64,000 nt of DNA, from positions 744,001-808,000 of the forward strand of contig CAWGEX010000005.1 of assembly GCA_963821755.1 (NCBI GenBank), read 5' to 3'. The position numbers were made by a program, and so were the translations under genes. Shown here one piece after another: positions 25,491 through 33,355 of the stretch (the stretch's first letter is position 1; each line of letters starts with the position of its first letter). The notes beneath the pieces were generated by a model, which saw only the letters and a program-made list of their open reading frames with translations, did not search any database and was not told where the DNA came from. This stretch comes from Bog-473 sp963821755. Its GTDB lineage: Bacteria; Actinomycetota; Acidimicrobiia; Acidimicrobiales; RAAP-2.

Positions 25491-26672
25491 TCAGCGCACC
25501 TTGGGCAGGCCGAGGATGCGCTCGGCCACGATGTTGCGTTGCACCTGCGACGTGCCGGCGGCGATGGTCAGCGAGATCGACTTGAACCAGGTGTGCAATT
25601 GTTCGTCGTTGCCCAGTCCCACCCCGTCGGGCCCGAGCAACGGATCGGCGCACAGGGCGCCGCGGTCCAGGACCTCCATGGCCAGATCGCTGAGGGCCTG
25701 CGCCTGCTCGGAGTACGACAGCTTGAATACCGAGCCGCCGATCCCGGGCACGCCGGTCTCCGCCGCTTCGGACACGTTGCGTTTGGTCAGCGCCCACAGG
25801 GCGTCGAAGGCGGCCGTGAGATGTCCGAGTCGTCGCCGGAGTCCCGCATCGTCCAAGAGGCCGAGGCGACGGGCCAGCGAGTGGACGGCGTCGAGCAGCC
25901 GCATCGACTCGAGCAGGTCACCGACAAAGGCGGTGCCCCGTTCGAAGGAGAGGGTGACCATGGTGACCCGCCAGCCGTCGTTCTCCTCACCCACCCGGTT
26001 CGCCACCGGCACCCGCACCTCGTCTAAGAACAGCTCGGCGAATTCGTCCGAGCCGGCAATGGTGCGCAACGGTCGGATCTCGATCCCGGCCGAGTCCATG
26101 GGCACGATCAACCACGTGATGCCCCGGCGCCCCTCCTGGCCCGTGCGCACCAGCATCTCGCAGTGGTCGGCCACTTCGGCGTGCGAGGTCCATATCTTGC
26201 TGCCGGTCACCACGTACTCGTCGCCGTCTCGAGCGGCCCGGGTGCGCAACGAGGCCAGGTCGCTGCCGGCGTCTGGCTCACTGAAGCCCTGGCACCACAC
26301 GTCGTCGCCGCGCAGGATGGCCGGCAGGTAGCGCTCCTTCTGTGCGGCCGTCCCCTCGGCGATGATGGTCGGTCCCGCATGGAGCAGGCCGACGAAGTTG
26401 ACCCCGACGTAGGGCGCACCGGCTCGCTCGCACTCCTCCTTGAAGATGAGCTGTTCGACCGGGGAGGCGCCCCGCCCACCGCCTTCGGCCGGCCAGTCCA
26501 CCCCGGCGTACCCGGCGTCGAAGAGCAGGCGTTGCCAGTGCGAATCGAAGGCGCGCCGAGCCGGCCAGTCGTCGGCCGGCGGTGCGGCCCCGAGGGTCGG
26601 CAGGGTGGTGACCAGCCAGGCGCGCAACTCGTCGCGGAACCGCCCCTCGGCCGCGCTGTAGCGAAGGTCCAC
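25491..26672 (-). CDS. Acyl-CoA dehydrogenase, large (alpha-like) subunit type
   Basis: 393-aa acyl-CoA dehydrogenase-family protein with the FAD/substrate motif CQGFSEPDAGSDLA, KIWTSHA and the C-terminal GTSQVQRNIVAERILGLP characteristic of FadE proteins of mycobacterial steroid and long-chain catabolism. The gene is followed four bases later by a second, smaller dehydrogenase, pointing to a heteromeric enzyme. Upstream lies the amidohydrolase gene (30-base gap). Expression is probably set by the operator-like palindrome at 27927. Confidence 0.9.
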   Translation of the reverse strand: MDLRYSAAEGRFRDELRAWLVTTLPTLGAAPPADDWPARRAFDSHWQRLLFDAGYAGVDWPAEGGGRGASPVEQLIFKEECERAGAPYVGVNFVGLLHAGPTIIAEGTAAQKERYLPAILRGDDVWCQGFSEPDAGSDLASLRTRAARDGDEYVVTGSKIWTSHAEVADHCEMLVRTGQEGRRGITWLIVPMDSAGIEIRPLRTIAGSDEFAELFLDEVRVPVANRVGEENDGWRVTMVTLSFERGTAFVGDLLESMRLLDAVHSLARRLGLLDDAGLRRRLGHLTAAFDALWALTKRNVSEAAETGVPGIGGSVFKLSYSEQAQALSDLAMEVLDRGALCADPLLGPDGVGLGNDEQLHTWFKSISLTIAAGTSQVQRNIVAERILGLPKVR

Positions 26673-26702
26673 GTCCTTACCGGTCCACCGACGGCGAGGC
26701 GA

Positions 26703-27905
26703 TCAGGCGGGGAAATCGAGACCGAACAACGTGATGGCGTTGCCCCGCACGATCTTGCGCCGCTGCGCGTCGGTCAGGTCGGCCATCTGTTCCTCGGCGA
26801 TCTGCCGGGTGCGGGGCCAGGTGGAGTCCGAGTGCGGGTAGTCGGACTCGTAGGTGATGTTGTCCTCACCGATCTCGTCGACCGACTTGAGGCCGTGGGC
26901 ATCGTCGAAGAAACAGCCCCACACGTGGTCCTTGAAGTAGCTGCTCGGCTTCTCGGGCACGATGTCGGCCACGCCGCCCCAGCCCCGATTGTCCTCCCAG
27001 ACCCGGTCGGCCCGCTCGAGGATGTAGGGGATCCAGCCGATCTGGCCTTCCGAGTACGCCACCTTCAGCTCGGGAATGCGTACGAAGACGCCACTGAAGA
27101 GGAAGTCGACCAATGAGAAGGTGGCGTTGGTGTGGGTCAGGGTGGAGCCCACGGCCGGCGGCGCGTCGGCCGACGTCGAGGGCATCTTGGACGACGAGCC
27201 GATGTGCATGTTGACGATGGTCCTGGTCTCGGCACAGGCCCGGAAGAACGGGTCCCAGTAGTGCCCGGGGTCGTGCACGCTGGGCAGCCCGAGGAAGGGC
27301 GGGATCTCGCTGAAGCACACGGCGCGGACGCCCCGGTCGGCGTTGCGACGGACTTCGGTCGCCGCCATCTCGGCGTCCCACAGCGGGATCAGGCACAGGG
27401 GGATGAGCCGCCCGCCGGAGTCGCCGCACCACTCCTCGACCATCCAGTCGTTGTAGGCCTGCACGCAGAGCAGCCCGAGCTCCTTGTCCTTGGCCTCGGT
27501 GAAGGTCTGGCCGCAGAAGCGCGGAAAGGTGGGGAAGCAGAGGGCGGCCTCGATGTGGTTGAGGTCCATGTCCTCCAGCCGTGGTTTGACCTCATAGGAG
27601 CCCGGGCGCATGTCCTCGTAGGTGACGCCCCGCATGGTGACCTCTTCGCGGGGCACGCCCACGGCGGAGTCGACCCGCAGCAGCGGGCGCTTGAGGTCCT
27701 CGTAGTACCACCAGTCCGTCGGCAGTCCCTCTGAGCCGGGCGTGACCGTCAGCTTGCCGCCGACGAAGGTGATCTCCCCCATCGGGGCCCGCACGATGCG
27801 CGGTCCCACCTCGGCGTACTTGGCCGGCAGGCGGTCCTGCCACAGGTTGGCGGGTTCGACCACGTGGTCGTCCACCGAGATGATCAACGGGAGCGCCTCG
27901 GGCAT
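26703..27905 (-). CDS. Amidohydrolase-2 family protein (ACMSD-like TIM barrel)
   Basis: 400-aa metal-dependent hydrolase/decarboxylase of the amidohydrolase 2 family. The N-terminal metal motif is SVDDHVVEP, a central His lies in NMHIGSSSK, and the C-terminal YESDYPHSDSTWP carries the conserved catalytic Asp. Members hydrolyse or decarboxylate ring-derived carboxylates; many in actinobacteria lie in FadE operons with unknown substrate. First gene of an operon continuing through two acyl-CoA dehydrogenases and the LLM oxidoreductase. TAACCT ends seven bases before the ATG and no ribosome site is seen, so the transcript is probably leaderless. Confidence 0.9.
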   Translation of the reverse strand: MPEALPLIISVDDHVVEPANLWQDRLPAKYAEVGPRIVRAPMGEITFVGGKLTVTPGSEGLPTDWWYYEDLKRPLLRVDSAVGVPREEVTMRGVTYEDMRPGSYEVKPRLEDMDLNHIEAALCFPTFPRFCGQTFTEAKDKELGLLCVQAYNDWMVEEWCGDSGGRLIPLCLIPLWDAEMAATEVRRNADRGVRAVCFSEIPPFLGLPSVHDPGHYWDPFFRACAETRTIVNMHIGSSSKMPSTSADAPPAVGSTLTHTNATFSLVDFLFSGVFVRIPELKVAYSEGQIGWIPYILERADRVWEDNRGWGGVADIVPEKPSSYFKDHVWGCFFDDAHGLKSVDEIGEDNITYESDYPHSDSTWPRTRQIAEEQMADLTDAQRRKIVRGNAITLFGLDFPA

Positions 27906-27912
27906 GGGAGCG

Positions 27913-27941
27913 AGGTTACTCGGGAGCTGACGGACCGTCAG
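27913..27941 (-). promoter_or_regulatory. Leaderless promoter with TetR-type operator, amidohydrolase operon
   Basis: Minus strand: -10 TAACCT (27913-27918) ends seven bases before the ATG. Upstream is a perfect palindrome with seven-base arms and a one-base centre, CTGACGG-T-CCGTCAG (27927-27941), covering the -35 position. A closely similar palindrome lies upstream of the aldehyde dehydrogenase gene at 8157-8171. A repressor bound here would block RNA polymerase directly. Confidence 0.6.
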
Positions 27942-27980
27942 ATGCGGGCCGCCGTCAGCTCAGCCCGATCTTCTCCCCGT

Positions 27981-28793
27981 TCAATAGTGCATGGCCACGC
28001 CGCCGTTGGGGCTCAGCAACTGCCCGGTCACGAAGCTGCTGGCTTCCGAGGCGAGATAGAGCACGCAGTAGCCGATGTCGGAGGTCACCCCCACCCGGCG
28101 CAGCGGGGCGAACTTGGCCATGGGGGCCAGCATGGCCGCCTTGGTCTCCTCGTCGATCGTCCCATCGGCCCTGGTGTAGTACCGAGCGGTCATGTTGGTC
28201 GGGATGAACCCGGGCGCGATGGTGTTGACCCGCACGCCGCGCCGCCCCACCTCGACCGCCATGGACTGGGTCAGCTGGGCCACGCCGGCCTTGCAGATGG
28301 CGTAGGGCCCGATGCCCGGCGAGGGAGCGAGGACGGCGGCCGAGGCCATGTTGATGATGCTGCCCGCACCCTGTTCCACCATCACCCTCCCGGCGGCCTG
28401 GCATCCGTACAGGACACCCTTGAGGTTCACCGCCAGGATGCGGTCGAACTCGTCCGGGTCCAGGTCGATGATGGAGCTGTCGATCATGATCCCGGCGATG
28501 TTGCACATGATGTGGAGGCCGCCCTCGCCGGTCACGATCTCCTCGACGAGTTGGGCGGTGCGACCGCGCTCGGCCACGTCGAGTTCGGCCGCCCGGGCGG
28601 TGCCACCCGCGTCGGTGATCCCGCCCGCTGACGCCTGCGCGCCGGCCAGGTTGATGTCGGCGCAGATCACGGTCGCCCCGGCCGCCGCCAACACCTCGGC
28701 GGTGGTGCGGCCGATGCCGCTGCCGGCTCCGGTGACCAGCGCCACGCGCCCGGTCAGGTCGAACGCGTCGCGCACACTCTCCGTCGTTTCCAC
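27981..28793 (-). CDS. SDR family oxidoreductase
   Basis: Classical SDR (270 aa) with TGAGSGIG, CNIAG in the place of NNAG, MASAA and a YAICK catalytic pair, and the C-terminal FVTGQLLSPNGG pattern. It probably oxidises a hydroxyacyl-CoA or alcohol. It is transcribed separately from the amidohydrolase operon. The GTG start is preceded by TAAGGT six bases away with no ribosome site, consistent with a leaderless message. Confidence 0.88.
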   Translation of the reverse strand: METTESVRDAFDLTGRVALVTGAGSGIGRTTAEVLAAAGATVICADINLAGAQASAGGITDAGGTARAAELDVAERGRTAQLVEEIVTGEGGLHIMCNIAGIMIDSSIIDLDPDEFDRILAVNLKGVLYGCQAAGRVMVEQGAGSIINMASAAVLAPSPGIGPYAICKAGVAQLTQSMAVEVGRRGVRVNTIAPGFIPTNMTARYYTRADGTIDEETKAAMLAPMAKFAPLRRVGVTSDIGYCVLYLASEASSFVTGQLLSPNGGVAMHY

Positions 28794-28799
28794 GGGCGA

Positions 28800-28805
28800 A
28801 CCTTA
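28800..28805 (-). promoter_or_regulatory. Candidate -10 hexamer (leaderless) of the SDR gene
   Basis: Minus-strand TAAGGT ends six bases before the GTG at 28793. It lies within a partial palindrome AACCTTAGGTCC. Confidence 0.4.
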
Positions 28806-28850
28806 GGTCCCGAGCGTGACCGTGATCCGGGGTGGCCCGGCGCCGGTAGA

Positions 28851-28880
28851 TCCGGGTCCCTCCGGGTCCGTCCGGGTCCG
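28851..28880. repeat. Three tandem 10-mers TCCGGGTCCN
   Basis: TCCGGGTCCC, TCCGGGTCCG and TCCGGGTCCG run head to tail in the gap between the SDR promoter and the end of ogt. The purpose is unknown; it might help terminate ogt transcription. Confidence 0.65.
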
Positions 28881-28891
28881 GGTCGACCCCT

Positions 28892-29368
28892 TTAGGCGGT
28901 GCGGCCCTCCACGGCGAGGAGTGCCCGCTTCATGGGCAGGCCACCGCCGTAGCCGCCGATGCCGTTACTGGCCAGCACCCGGTGGCAGGGCACGATGATG
29001 GGGATGGGGTTCTTGCCGTTGGCCTGGCCGACGGCCCGCGGGCCCTTGGGCCGGCCCACGCGGCGGGCCAGCTCGCCGTAGCTGATGGTCTCGCCGTAGG
29101 GGATGCGGGTGAGCTCGCGCCACACCTCTTTTTGAAAGGCGGTGCCGTCGAGCTCCATGGGGACGTCGAACCCCGTGCGCTCCCCGGCGAAGTACTCCTC
29201 GAGCTGGGTGGCGGTGTCCTTGAGTACCGGCGGTGCGTCGTGCCCGTCCCCCCGCGTCGTCGAGGCCTGCGCCGGCAGCCAGATCCCGATGAGGACGTCG
29301 CCGTCGCTCTCGAGCACGAGGTGGCCCACGGGCGTGTCCATGGGCATGGTGAACGTAGGTGTTGTCAT
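28892..29368 (-). CDS. ogt: Methylated-DNA--protein-cysteine methyltransferase
   Basis: 158-aa suicide repair protein that takes the methyl group from O6-methylguanine (and O4-methylthymine) onto its own cysteine. The active-site motif IIVPCHRVL and the following GIGGYGGGLPMKR are intact; the helix-turn-helix region FQKEVWRELTRIPYGETISYG precedes them. The ATG at 29368 has an AAGGAAGG ribosome site and overlaps the stop of the ada-alkA gene by four bases, so the two repair genes are co-translated. The frame is open far upstream only because it runs under ada-alkA. Confidence 0.96.
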   Translation of the reverse strand: MTTPTFTMPMDTPVGHLVLESDGDVLIGIWLPAQASTTRGDGHDAPPVLKDTATQLEEYFAGERTGFDVPMELDGTAFQKEVWRELTRIPYGETISYGELARRVGRPKGPRAVGQANGKNPIPIIVPCHRVLASNGIGGYGGGLPMKRALLAVEGRTA

Positions 29369-30915
29369 GCGGCGTGCCTTCCTTTTGCGGTGGTGGGGTC
29401 GGTCGGGGATGTTCTCGGTGTGGGGACCTGCGCCGCGGGCAGCGACCACAGGTGCGCCATGGCGTAACTGCGCCAGGGCCGCCATGCCTCGGTCAGCCGG
29501 GCCAGGTGCTTCGGGTCGGCCGGGAGGCCCAGCTCCCGGGCCGCCCGGAGGATGCCGAGGTCGGTGGGCATGAAGGCATCGGGGTCCCGCAGGGCCCGCA
29601 TGGCCACGTACTGCGCCGTCCACGGCCCGATGCCGGGCAGCGCCACCAGGCTCGACCGGAGCTCGTGGGGATCTGCCCCCGGGTCGATCGCCACGGTCCC
29701 GCGCTCCACCGCGTCGGCCAGGGCGACCAGGGCGCGGCGCCGGCCGGCGGGCATGGCGAAGATGGCCGGGGCCCGTTCGGCCAGTTCGATCAGCGCAGCC
29801 GGGGTGGGGAAGAGGTGGGTGATGCCCTGGGTGGCGTCGGGCAGGACCTCGCCGGCCGCCGCCACCAGGCGCCCGGCCACGGTGCGGGCCCCCGGGACCG
29901 AGACCTGCTGGCCGATCACGGCGCGCACCGCCAACTCGAATCCATCCGCCGCGCCCGGGACCCGACGCCCCGGATGGCCGGTGACCAGGGGGCCCACCAA
30001 GGGATCGTCCCCCAGGGCTTCGAGGATGGCGACGGGATCGGCATCGAGGTCGAGCAGTTGGCGGCAGCGCGAGACGGCGGTGGTCAGGTCCCGCAGATCC
30101 GAGAGGTGGAGCTCGGCGTCGACGAAGGCGGGGCCGTCGCCGTCGGGCTCGTCGGCCCGCAGGGCCACCACGCCGTGGCCATGGGGGAGGCGCAGACTCC
30201 GTCGATAGGTGGTGCCGTCGAGCACCTCGATGCCGGGTACGGCCCGTGTCCCGAGAAAGCTCAGGACCGAATCCGGGCTCAGCGGGCGCCGGCCCGGCAA
30301 ACGAAGGCGGATGCCCTGGGTGGTGCCGTCGGTCCGGTTGCGCGCCGCCCGCTGCGACACCCGCGCCCGGAGTCCACTCGGCGTCTTGGCGTAGATCTGC
30401 TGCACCGTCTCGTTGCACTGGCGGACACTGGCGAAGCCGGCGGCGAAGGCGATGTGCGAGATGGGGAGGTCCGTCGTCTCGAGCAGGACGCGCGCCGTCT
30501 GGCTCCGCTGCGCCCGGGCGATGGCCAGCGGCCCGGTGCCGATCTCGGCCGTCACCACCCGATTGAGCTGGCGCACGCTGTACCCGACGCTGCGCGCCAA
30601 CCCTTCGACACCTTCGCGATCGACCATGCCGTCTCTGATGAGGCGCATGGCGCGGGCCACCACGTCGGCCCGTAGGTTCCATTCCGGGGACCCGGGCGTG
30701 GCGTCGGGCCGGCAGCGCAGGCAGGCGCGGAAGCCGGCCTGCTGGGCGGCCGCCGCCGAAGCGTAGAAGCGGACGTTCTCGCGCTTGGGGGTGCGGGCCG
30801 GGCAGCTGGGCCGGCAGTAGATGCCGGTCGAGGTGACGGCGATGAAGAAGACCCCGTCGAAGCGGGCGTCCTTGCTGTGCGCCGCTTGGTAGCAGCGTTC
30901 GGGGTCTTCGATCAC
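29365..30915 (-). CDS. AdaA-AlkA fusion: methylphosphotriester sensor plus DNA-3-methyladenine glycosylase
   Basis: About 516-aa fusion. Residues about 1-75 are an Ada zinc domain with four cysteines (GIYCRPSC, ACLRC) that accepts methyl groups from phosphotriesters. An AraC-type helix-turn-helix follows (about 85-170, VEGLARSVGYSVRQLNR). The C-terminal half is an AlkA/HhH-GPD glycosylase with hairpin LPGIGPWTAQY and catalytic Asp in PTDLGI. It removes alkylated bases and probably also activates its own operon when methylated. The start is set at GTG 30915, directly before the Ada domain; GTG 30936 is possible. It is divergent from the mycothiol-type enzyme gene. Confidence 0.92.
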   Translation of the reverse strand: MIEDPERCYQAAHSKDARFDGVFFIAVTSTGIYCRPSCPARTPKRENVRFYASAAAAQQAGFRACLRCRPDATPGSPEWNLRADVVARAMRLIRDGMVDREGVEGLARSVGYSVRQLNRVVTAEIGTGPLAIARAQRSQTARVLLETTDLPISHIAFAAGFASVRQCNETVQQIYAKTPSGLRARVSQRAARNRTDGTTQGIRLRLPGRRPLSPDSVLSFLGTRAVPGIEVLDGTTYRRSLRLPHGHGVVALRADEPDGDGPAFVDAELHLSDLRDLTTAVSRCRQLLDLDADPVAILEALGDDPLVGPLVTGHPGRRVPGAADGFELAVRAVIGQQVSVPGARTVAGRLVAAAGEVLPDATQGITHLFPTPAALIELAERAPAIFAMPAGRRRALVALADAVERGTVAIDPGADPHELRSSLVALPGIGPWTAQYVAMRALRDPDAFMPTDLGILRAARELGLPADPKHLARLTEAWRPWRSYAMAHLWSLPAAQVPTPRTSPTDPTTAKGRHAA

Positions 30916-31050
30916 CGGGCCATGGTGGCACGCCACGGGCCCGATTACTGGCGGAAATCGGACATCACCGTCTCTGGGTGATTCATCCCTGTTTCTGGGC
31001 CGACTCGCCGACGGCGGGGCGGTCGGGACGAAACGGTCCTGCCCCCTCGT

Positions 31051-31056
31051 TACATT
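31051..31056 (+). promoter_or_regulatory. Candidate -10 hexamer (leaderless) of the mycothiol-type enzyme gene
   Basis: TACATT ends six bases before the ATG at 31063. No ribosome site is present. Confidence 0.45.
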
Positions 31057-31062
31057 CGGACA

Positions 31063-31752
31063 ATGGAAAAGTGGATGTCTCAGATCCGGGCCGAGAGCAC
31101 CCGCCTGGCCGGGATCATTGAGGGAACGGACTTCGAACTGAACGTGCCCTCCTGTCCGGACTGGACCTTCCGCGACCTCATCGTGCACATCGGTGAGGTG
31201 CAGCGATTCTGGGCCGGGAACCTTCGGGCCCAGGACGCGTCGTCGCCGTGGCGCGCGCCACCGGACCGGCCGGCGTCCGACGCCGACCTGGTCTCGTGGA
31301 TGCGGACCAGCACGGACCTGCTCCTGTCGGCGCTCCGAGCTGTGGGTGCCACCGCGCCGTGCTGGACCTGGTGGGGCGAGCCGCTCACGTCGGGTGCGGT
31401 CGGCCGTCACCAGGTGCAAGAGGCGGCCGTGCACCGCTGGGACGCCGAGCTGACCCTCGGTACACCTGCGCCACTCAACGAGGCCGTGGCTGACGATGGG
31501 GTGGCCGAGTATCTCGAGGTGATGGGCGCAGCCGGCGCGATCTCGCTCGCCGGCTCGGTGACCCTGGTGGCCACCGACACCGGTAGTGAATGGCTGGTCG
31601 GCGGGGACGCGACGTCGCGAGCCGTTGTGCGGGCCGCCGCGTCGGATCTGGTGCTGCTCCTCTATCGGCGGCTGCCGCTTTCCACCGCCGATACCGAAGG
31701 CGACACCGCGCTGGCCGAGTCGCTGCTGGGGTTGGCCGGTCCGCAGGCGTGA
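31063..31752 (+). CDS. Maleylpyruvate isomerase-family mycothiol-dependent enzyme (DinB-like)
   Basis: 229-aa protein of the actinobacterial TIGR03083/MDMPI group: an N-terminal DinB-like four-helix bundle with metal-binding His residues (LIVHIGEVQRFW and AAVHRWDAE) and a C-terminal MDMPI domain. Family members use mycothiol, the actinobacterial low-molecular-weight thiol, for isomerisation or detoxification reactions. It is divergent from ada-alkA, so a role in electrophile detoxification alongside alkylation repair is plausible but unproven. Confidence 0.85.
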   Translation: MEKWMSQIRAESTRLAGIIEGTDFELNVPSCPDWTFRDLIVHIGEVQRFWAGNLRAQDASSPWRAPPDRPASDADLVSWMRTSTDLLLSALRAVGATAPCWTWWGEPLTSGAVGRHQVQEAAVHRWDAELTLGTPAPLNEAVADDGVAEYLEVMGAAGAISLAGSVTLVATDTGSEWLVGGDATSRAVVRAAASDLVLLLYRRLPLSTADTEGDTALAESLLGLAGPQA

Positions 31753-31771
31753 GAGACGGACTCGCCCGGGG

Positions 31772-31801
31772 TTGACATGTGACTATTTAGTCACGTATTA
31801 T
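31772..31801 (+). promoter_or_regulatory. Consensus promoter with ArsR-type operator in the spacer; leaderless
   Basis: -35 TTGACA (31772-31777) and -10 TATTAT (31796-31801) are separated by 18 bases. The spacer carries GTGACTA-TT-TAGTCAC (31779-31794), an inverted repeat with seven-base arms. The GTG start at 31809 is only seven bases after the -10, so transcription would begin at or one base before the start codon. The palindrome is the obvious binding site for the ArsR domain encoded by the gene itself. Confidence 0.8.
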
Positions 31802-31808
31802 CGACGGC

Positions 31809-32564
31809 GTGGACGAAGTATTCAGAGCCCTGGCCGATCCCACCCGGCGGAGCCTGCTCGACGAGCTCTTCCGGGAGGACGGGCAGACGCTGAGCATGCT
31901 CGAGGAGCGTTTCTCGATGACCCGCTTCGGGGTCATGAAGCACCTCAACGTGCTGGAGGAGGCAGGGCTGGTGGTGACCAGGCGGCGCGGCCGCGAGAAG
32001 CTCCACTTCCTGAATCCGGTCCCGATCCGGCTCGTCCACGACCGGTGGGTGAGCAAGTACGCCGAACCCTGGGTGGCAGGGCTCAGTGACATCAAAGAGA
32101 GACTGGAGAGTCAGATGGAGAAGATTTACGAGATCTACATCCGCACCACACCCGAACGCTTATGGGAGGCCATCACCGATCCCGAGATCAGGAGCAAGTA
32201 CAACTTCGGCGCCGGGACCACCTCGGACTGGAAGGTCGGCTCAGCCCTCAATATGGACATGGCCGCGCAGGGCGTCCATCTCGGCGAGGGCGAGGTCCTC
32301 GAAGTCGATCCCCCACGCCGGCTCGTCCACACCATGATCGCCCTGTGGGGTGACGATGTGAAGCGCGAGGGTCAATCGAGGGTCACCTGGGAGATCGAGC
32401 CCGTCGGCGACTCGTGTCATCTGACCTTGACCCACGACCAGATGCGGGAAGGCGCCAACGACCAGATCTACGGCGGCTGGCCCATGATCCTCTCCGGTCT
32501 CAAGACGTGGTTGGAGTCGGGCGAACTCCTCACCACTCCGGGATCACTCATGTACGGCGGCTAG
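31809..32564 (+). CDS. ArsR-family regulator fused to an SRPBCC (AHSA1) ligand-binding domain
   Basis: 251-aa two-domain protein. Residues about 1-95 form a winged helix of the ArsR type (DEVFRALADPTRRSLLDEL, then RFGVMKHLNVLEEAGLV as the recognition helix, then the RRRGREKLHFL wing). No metal-binding cysteines are visible. Residues about 105-250 form an SRPBCC/AHSA1 domain (YEIYIRTTPERLWEAITDPE), a hydrophobic ligand pocket that would serve as the sensor. It likely represses its own operon (with the VOC and DUF1905 genes) by binding the palindrome in its promoter. The GTG start is supported by the leaderless promoter. Confidence 0.92.
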   Translation: MDEVFRALADPTRRSLLDELFREDGQTLSMLEERFSMTRFGVMKHLNVLEEAGLVVTRRRGREKLHFLNPVPIRLVHDRWVSKYAEPWVAGLSDIKERLESQMEKIYEIYIRTTPERLWEAITDPEIRSKYNFGAGTTSDWKVGSALNMDMAAQGVHLGEGEVLEVDPPRRLVHTMIALWGDDVKREGQSRVTWEIEPVGDSCHLTLTHDQMREGANDQIYGGWPMILSGLKTWLESGELLTTPGSLMYGG

Positions 32565-32606
32565 CCGCGAGTGGCCCCGGAACCGAACAGCTGGGAGCCA
32601 AACAGC

Positions 32607-32638
32607 CCGAACAACCGAACAACCAAACAACCAAACAA
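32607..32638. repeat. Four tandem octamers CCGAACAA/CCAAACAA
   Basis: Two copies of CCGAACAA are followed by two of CCAAACAA in the gap between the ArsR-SRPBCC and VOC genes. This A-rich, G-poor leader is unlike its high-GC surroundings and lies about 30 bases upstream of the VOC start. Confidence 0.8.
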
Positions 32639-32669
32639 CCCGGAACAACTACACAGAAGGAGCAGGAAC

Positions 32670-33059
32670 ATGTCGAAGACCGAAACGAAGATCCGCATCA
32701 CCGACGTGAGGACCGTCGGCGTCCCGGTGACCCAGCAGGATCGAGCGCTCGAGTTCTACGTCGACCGGCTCGGCTTCGAGAAGCGTCTCGATGTCCCCAT
32801 GGGCCAGGGAACGCGTTGGATCGAGGTGGCGCCCCCAGGGGCGAGGACGTCGATCGCGCTCATTCCGGCGCGCGAGGGCGTACCGGCAGGGGTCGAGACC
32901 GGCGTGCGGTTCACGACCGAGGACGCCGATGCTGACCATGCCGAGCTGCGGTCGCTCGGCGTCGATGCCGACGAGATCCTGCGGTGGGATGGCGTGCCCG
33001 CCATGTTCGCCTTCCGCGATCAGGACGGCAACGGCCTCGAGATCGTCGAGCAGCCGTGA
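32670..33059 (+). CDS. VOC-family (glyoxalase/bleomycin resistance fold) protein
   Basis: 129-aa VOC-fold protein made of two beta-alpha-beta-beta-beta units (ALEFYVDRLGFEKRLDVPMG near the start; FRDQDGNGLEIVEQP at the end, with the usual metal-ligand Glu). Members isomerise, dioxygenate or sequester small molecules. A strong AGAAGGAG site fixes the ATG at 32670. The stop overlaps the GTG of the DUF1905 gene. It is the second gene of the ArsR-SRPBCC unit, so it is probably induced by whatever ligand that regulator senses. Confidence 0.88.
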   Translation: MSKTETKIRITDVRTVGVPVTQQDRALEFYVDRLGFEKRLDVPMGQGTRWIEVAPPGARTSIALIPAREGVPAGVETGVRFTTEDADADHAELRSLGVDADEILRWDGVPAMFAFRDQDGNGLEIVEQP

Positions 33060-33340
33060 GCTGGGGGAAGCTCGACAAGGAGTTCCTGGCCACCATGCAG
33101 AAGAGTCCCAACCGGGGCGGCTGGACCTATGTGGTGATGCCCGATTCGGTCGAGTTCTTCGGCACGCGGGGCCTGGTGAAGGTCAAGGCCACGGCCGACG
33201 GCCGCCCGTTCGAGAGTTCATTCATGGCGATGGGTGACGGTACGCACAAGCTGCCGATCAAGGCGGCGGTACGAAAGGCGATCGGCAAGGGCGAGGGCGA
33301 CACCGTGACGGTGCGCCTGACTCAGCGCCTGTCTGAGTGA
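33056..33340 (+). CDS. DUF1905 domain protein
   Basis: 94-aa DUF1905 protein, a small beta-barrel-like domain (GWTYVVMPDSVEFFGTRG, then the KLPIKAAVRKAIGKGEGDTVTV core). The biochemical role of the family is unknown; it often pairs with OmdA/YdeI-type or VOC proteins. The GTG at 33056 overlaps the VOC stop by four bases and fits the domain start; the open frame further upstream is out of phase with VOC coding and is not real. Confidence 0.85.
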   Translation: MSWGKLDKEFLATMQKSPNRGGWTYVVMPDSVEFFGTRGLVKVKATADGRPFESSFMAMGDGTHKLPIKAAVRKAIGKGEGDTVTVRLTQRLSE

Positions 33341-33355
33341 ACCGGTGCGTCAGCG

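Noticed and set aside
28851..28880. CRISPR-like array (also considered for the repeats at 32607 and 22763)
   Set aside because: Units are 8-12 bases, directly tandem, with no spacers and no cas genes.
29369..30931. Open upstream extension of the ogt frame (to 679 codons)
   Set aside because: It runs in another frame under ada-alkA; the ribosome site and family start place ogt at 29368.
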